Source: BM003 sp963783695 (GTDB lineage: Bacteria; Pseudomonadota; Gammaproteobacteria; Steroidobacterales; BM003). Taken from it: a stretch of 64,000 bases of DNA. The position numbers and the translations under genes were made by a program. Location: the NCBI GenBank assembly GCA_963783695.1, contig CAWAOM010000002.1:1-64000 (forward strand), in the 5' to 3' direction. How positions within the stretch are numbered: the first letter of the stretch is position 1; every line of letters begins with the position of its first letter. Positions 60,918-64,000 of this stretch are shown here, in pieces. The notes beneath the pieces are model-generated. The model did not search any database. It was given only the letters and a program-made list of their open reading frames with translations, and was not told the DNA's origin.

Positions 60918-62293
60918 TGGAACTGGTGGCGCTGTTGCTGTTCGCTGCGGTGATCGTGGTGTTGCTGGCCGGCTACCCGGTCGCATTTTCGCTCGCCGGT
61001 ACCGCCCTGATTTTCGCCTTTGGCGGTGCGGCACTGGGAGCGTTCGACCCGAGCTATCTGACCGCAATGCCAAACCGGGTGTTCGGCATCATGACTAACG
61101 AGACGCTGCTTGCTGTGCCGCTGTTCGTGTTCATGGGCATCATGCTGGAACGGGCAAAAATCGCCGAAAAACTGCTCGATACGTTGAGTCTGTTGTTCGG
61201 CTCGATGCGTGGCGGTCTCGGCATCTCGGTCACCGTGGTCGGAATGCTACTTGCCGCCAGCACTGGAATCGTCGGTGCCACGGTAGTCACAATGGGACTG
61301 TTGTCACTGCCCAGCATGCTCCGTCGCGGTTACGATCCGCGGGTGGCCACCGGGACCATTTGTGCATCGGGCACTCTCGGCCAGATCATCCCGCCGTCAA
61401 TCATCCTGGTCATGCTCGGCGATGTGCTGTCGTCAGCGTATCAGCAGGCGCAACTGGCGCAGGGAAATTTCTCGCCGAAAACCGTCACGGTCGGCGATCT
61501 GTTCGCGGGCGCGCTGTTACCCGGCTTGCTGCTGGTTATGCTGTATATCGTTTACCTGGTTGGCGTTGCGATCTTTCGCCCGGCAGCGATGCCGGCACAT
61601 GCGGAGGCGCGGCCGCCACCCGGAGCCATGCTGCGGCGTTGCATCAGCGTGTTGCTGCCGCCGCTTTTTCTCATTCTCGCAGTGCTTGGCTCGATCATGG
61701 CGGGTATCGCCACGCCGACCGAGGCGGCCGGGGTTGGCGCGCTTGGCGCGACATTGCTGGCAGTGCAAAACGGCGAGCTGGACACGGCCCGGCTGCGCGA
61801 AGTCATGCGCGGCACTGCCCGTGTCAGCAGTATGGTCTTCCTGATTCTTATCGGCGCATCGGTGTTTTCGCTGGTATTTCGCGGCTATGGCGGCGATGAA
61901 GTGGTCCGGCATGCTCTGCTGGGGCTGCCTGGCGGCATGGTCGGCGCGGTGATCATCGTAATGTTGCTGATGTTTCTGCTCGGATTCGTCCTCGACTTTA
62001 TCGAAATCACGTTTGTCGTGGTGCCAATCGTCGCACCGGCGCTGCTGGCAATGGGACTCGACCCGGTCTGGCTCGGTGTAATGATCGCAATCAACCTGCA
62101 GACTTCTTTTTTGACTCCGCCCTTCGGATTCGCGCTGTTCTACCTCCGCGGCGTGGCGCCCGCCGAAGTCACGACCGCCGATATCTATCGCGGCGTGTTG
62201 CCGTTCGTTGCGATCCAGTTGATGGCGTTGCTGATACTCGCCGCATGGCCCGCCCTGGCCACCTGGCTGCCACATGTCATCTACGGCTCGTGA
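60917..62293 (+). CDS. dctM: TRAP transporter large permease (DctM)
   Basis: This 458-residue permease has about 12 helices and the family's VPLFVFMGIMLERAKIAEKL, SASGTLGQIIPPSI-like (CASGTLGQIIPPSIILVMLG) and NLQTSFLTPPFGFALFYLRG motifs. The ATG at 60917 overlaps the dctQ stop. It converges with dctP, 28 bases away. Confidence 0.95.
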   Translation: MELVALLLFAAVIVVLLAGYPVAFSLAGTALIFAFGGAALGAFDPSYLTAMPNRVFGIMTNETLLAVPLFVFMGIMLERAKIAEKLLDTLSLLFGSMRGGLGISVTVVGMLLAASTGIVGATVVTMGLLSLPSMLRRGYDPRVATGTICASGTLGQIIPPSIILVMLGDVLSSAYQQAQLAQGNFSPKTVTVGDLFAGALLPGLLLVMLYIVYLVGVAIFRPAAMPAHAEARPPPGAMLRRCISVLLPPLFLILAVLGSIMAGIATPTEAAGVGALGATLLAVQNGELDTARLREVMRGTARVSSMVFLILIGASVFSLVFRGYGGDEVVRHALLGLPGGMVGAVIIVMLLMFLLGFVLDFIEITFVVVPIVAPALLAMGLDPVWLGVMIAINLQTSFLTPPFGFALFYLRGVAPAEVTTADIYRGVLPFVAIQLMALLILAAWPALATWLPHVIYGS

Positions 62294-62321
62294 TGGCGTG
62301 GCGCCCGGCCGCACCGTGACG

Positions 62322-63419
62322 CTACAACGAGAGACTCCGGTGATAGGCCATTTCCGCGATGTTCTGCCAGGTCGACATTTTCGCCTGGTAGGCCCTGTAG
62401 GCATCGCGCACCCGCCGGAAATCGGTGTCGGCGGCGGATCGCTCGTCGAGGACCACCGCGGTAACCCGGCGTAACTCGCGCAGCACCTCGTCGGGAAACT
62501 GCCGCGGCGTGACTCCATGCTCATTCATCAACACCGCGAGCGAGTCCTGGTTCCGTGCCATGAACTCCGACTGCATACGTACATTGACCTGGGCACAGGC
62601 CGATTCGACTATTCCCTGAAGATCGTCAGGCAGACTCTCCCATGCGGCGCGATTGATAATGCACTCGAGCGTCGGACCGGGCTCATGCCAGCCCGGGTAG
62701 TAGTAGTAGCGCGCCGCGCGGAATAGCCCCAGCGCGAGATCGTTGTAGGGACCGACCCACTCGGTGGCGTCTATCGTGCCGGTCTCGAGCGCGGTAAAAA
62801 GTTCCGAGGCCGGCACATTGACCGGAGTCACACCAACGCGTTTGAGCACTTCGCCGCCGAGACCCGGAATACGCATCTTGAGGCCAACGAGATCGTCGAG
62901 ACTGTCGATCTCCTTGTTGAACCAGCCCCCCATCTGGGTACCCGAGTTGCCGGCGGGAAACGGAACCACGCCGAACGGCGCATAAATCTCGCGCCATAAT
63001 TCCCAGCCACCGCCGTAGTACAGCCAGGCATTCATTTCGACCGCATTCATACCGAACGGCACGGTGGCGAAAAACTGCGCCGCTTCGCTCTTGCCCTTCC
63101 AGTAATAAGCGGCGCCATGCCCCATCTCGGCGGTGCCCGCGCTCACCGCATCGAACACCTCCAGCGGCGGCACCAGCTCACCGGCGGCATAAAACTGGAT
63201 CCGGATGCGCCCGCCGCTGTTGCGCTCTATTGCGTCAGCAAGATCCTGCGCCCCGGTGCCGAGGCCCGGCAATCCCGGCGGCCAGGTGGTAACCATTTTC
63301 CAGCTGAAGCGCTGCTGCTCCCGGGAGTCCACTCCACTTTGCTGCTTGCTGCCGCAGGCAGTCACCCCGGCAACTACGGCTCCGGCCCCCACGCCCTGCA
63401 GAAAACGACGTCTTTGCAT
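62322..63419 (-). CDS. dctP: TRAP transporter substrate-binding protein (DctP)
   Basis: This 365-residue periplasmic binding protein has an N-terminus combining a twin-arginine-like sequence with a lipobox (MQRRRFLQGVGAGAVVAGVTACG), so it is probably a lipoprotein, perhaps Tat-exported. The DctP fold shows in KMVTTWPPG, GTAEMGHGAAYYW, and the substrate-carboxylate region KMRIPGLGGEVLKRVGVTPV. GGTGGAG precedes the ATG at 63419. It is encoded opposite to dctQ-dctM, where most TRAP systems are co-directional, so it needs its own promoter. Motifs resemble binders of 2-oxo or alpha-keto acids, which is inference. Confidence 0.92.
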   Translation of the reverse strand: MQRRRFLQGVGAGAVVAGVTACGSKQQSGVDSREQQRFSWKMVTTWPPGLPGLGTGAQDLADAIERNSGGRIRIQFYAAGELVPPLEVFDAVSAGTAEMGHGAAYYWKGKSEAAQFFATVPFGMNAVEMNAWLYYGGGWELWREIYAPFGVVPFPAGNSGTQMGGWFNKEIDSLDDLVGLKMRIPGLGGEVLKRVGVTPVNVPASELFTALETGTIDATEWVGPYNDLALGLFRAARYYYYPGWHEPGPTLECIINRAAWESLPDDLQGIVESACAQVNVRMQSEFMARNQDSLAVLMNEHGVTPRQFPDEVLRELRRVTAVVLDERSAADTDFRRVRDAYRAYQAKMSTWQNIAEMAYHRSLSL

Positions 63420-63726
63420 TGAAATTCTCCACCTGGAAAAATGCAAACACATTGTGCATCAAGCAGTTAGCATGAACAATCGATTTATTAAACCCACTCT
63501 TCATCCGAGAAATAGCAAAAATGTAATAATTTTTCCCACTTATTATTTTTTTACAATTTTATTTATCTTTGTGGGAAATATAGATCACTTTATTTTGTTT
63601 TTTAATTCCACATCCAGGTAACCTCCGGTCCGCATGGCTTTGCAAACCGACCCTGCCGATCCACCGGCGCAACGCCATCAGCGCTACAATTCGCGCTCTT
63701 CCGGAAATCGGGCAGGAGACGCTGCA
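63420..63726. promoter_or_regulatory. AT-rich divergent gap between dctP and dtd
   Basis: The stretch 63478-63612 is strikingly AT-rich for this genome. It contains an 8-bp inverted repeat, TTTCCCAC (63532-63539) and GTGGGAAA (63571-63578), 31 bases apart. The genes leave the gap in opposite directions, so promoters for both, and perhaps an operator for dctP, should lie here. No gene is visible. Confidence 0.5.
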
Positions 63727-64000
63727 GTGATCGGTCTGATTCAACGCGTGACCTCCGCGAGCGTCAGCGTGGACGGCGACCCCAGCGGCGCAATCCGGGC
63801 CGGTATTCTGCTCCTTGTCGGGGTGGAACGCGGTGACGACGAAGCGAAAGCCACGCGGTTGCTGCAGCGGGTGCTCGGTTACCGGATCTTCGCCGACCCG
63901 GCCGGGCGGATGAACCTGAGTCTGGCCGAGACCGGCGGCGGACTGCTGGCGGTGCCCCAGTTCACGCTTGCCGCCGATACCCGCAAGGGGATGAGGCCGG
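63727..64000 (+). CDS. dtd: D-aminoacyl-tRNA deacylase, truncated by the window edge
   Basis: The visible 91 residues begin MIGLIQRVTSASVSVDGDPS, the conserved start of DTD, and reach LLAVPQFTLAADTRKGMRP, which includes the SQFTL-like active-site motif (here PQFTL). The enzyme removes D-amino acids, and glycine from tRNA-Ala, recycling mischarged tRNA. The start is a GTG at 63727 after AGGAG (63713-63717). The normal length is about 145 residues, so about 55 lie beyond the edge. Confidence 0.93.
   Translation, partial: MIGLIQRVTSASVSVDGDPSGAIRAGILLLVGVERGDDEAKATRLLQRVLGYRIFADPAGRMNLSLAETGGGLLAVPQFTLAADTRKGMRP

Overview
The window is a GC-rich (roughly 60-65 %) chromosomal segment that reads as a marine or sediment gammaproteobacterium. 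The evidence is the RpoZ-SpoT-RidA-RecG order, a bioBFHCD cluster, a cytochrome c oxidase assembly cluster, TrkA/TrkH, UvrD, PEP-CTERM-type sorting tails, and several TolB-like/TPR membrane proteins of a kind common in Woeseiaceae-like lineages. The taxonomic guess is inference; there is no rRNA in the window. I saw no tRNA, rRNA, CRISPR array, prophage or intact insertion sequence.

Region 1 (1-32 kb) is accessory and loosely packed. It holds two tandem secreted Cys-rich proteins, two tandem PEP-CTERM proteins, a VOC protein, a homocysteine S-methyltransferase, several secreted proteins of unknown function, and a divergent pair of TolB-like/TPR membrane proteins. It continues with a reprolysin-type metallopeptidase, an amidohydrolase-porin operon, a TIR-domain protein, an AI-2E-type permease, a 2012-residue fusion protein (GMC oxidoreductase + alpha/beta hydrolase + PhoD-type phosphatase), a stand-alone copy of the N-terminal domain of the TPR proteins, and a convergent hybrid kinase/LuxR regulator pair. 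Its gaps carry about 14 copies of a short dispersed motif, a 116-bp inverted-repeat element, and remnants of genes.

Region 2 (32-46 kb) is housekeeping: gmk, rpoZ, spoT, ridA and recG on one strand, then ubiA, a GMC dehydrogenase, comF, and the tightly overlapped bioB-bioF-bioH-bioC-bioD operon. The bio operon is preceded by a good sigma70 promoter overlapped by a BirA-like operator. BioC and BioH make the pimeloyl moiety, and BioF, BioD and BioB complete the pathway; bioA is not in the window.

Region 3 (46-55 kb) encodes an aa3-type oxidase whose subunit II carries a fused cytochrome c domain: DUF2244 protein, coxB, ctaD, a 41-residue membrane ORF, ctaG, coxC, terminator, DUF2909 protein (opposite strand), SURF1, a SCO/thioredoxin-like protein, ctaA and ctaB. 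Subunits, copper delivery and heme A synthesis are all together.

Region 4 (55-64 kb) has uvrD, trkA-trkH, a small TPR protein, TRAP permease genes dctQ-dctM facing a convergent dctP, a strikingly AT-rich gap, and the start of dtd, which runs off the right edge. The dispersed motif of region 1 was not seen in the gaps after about 30 kb.
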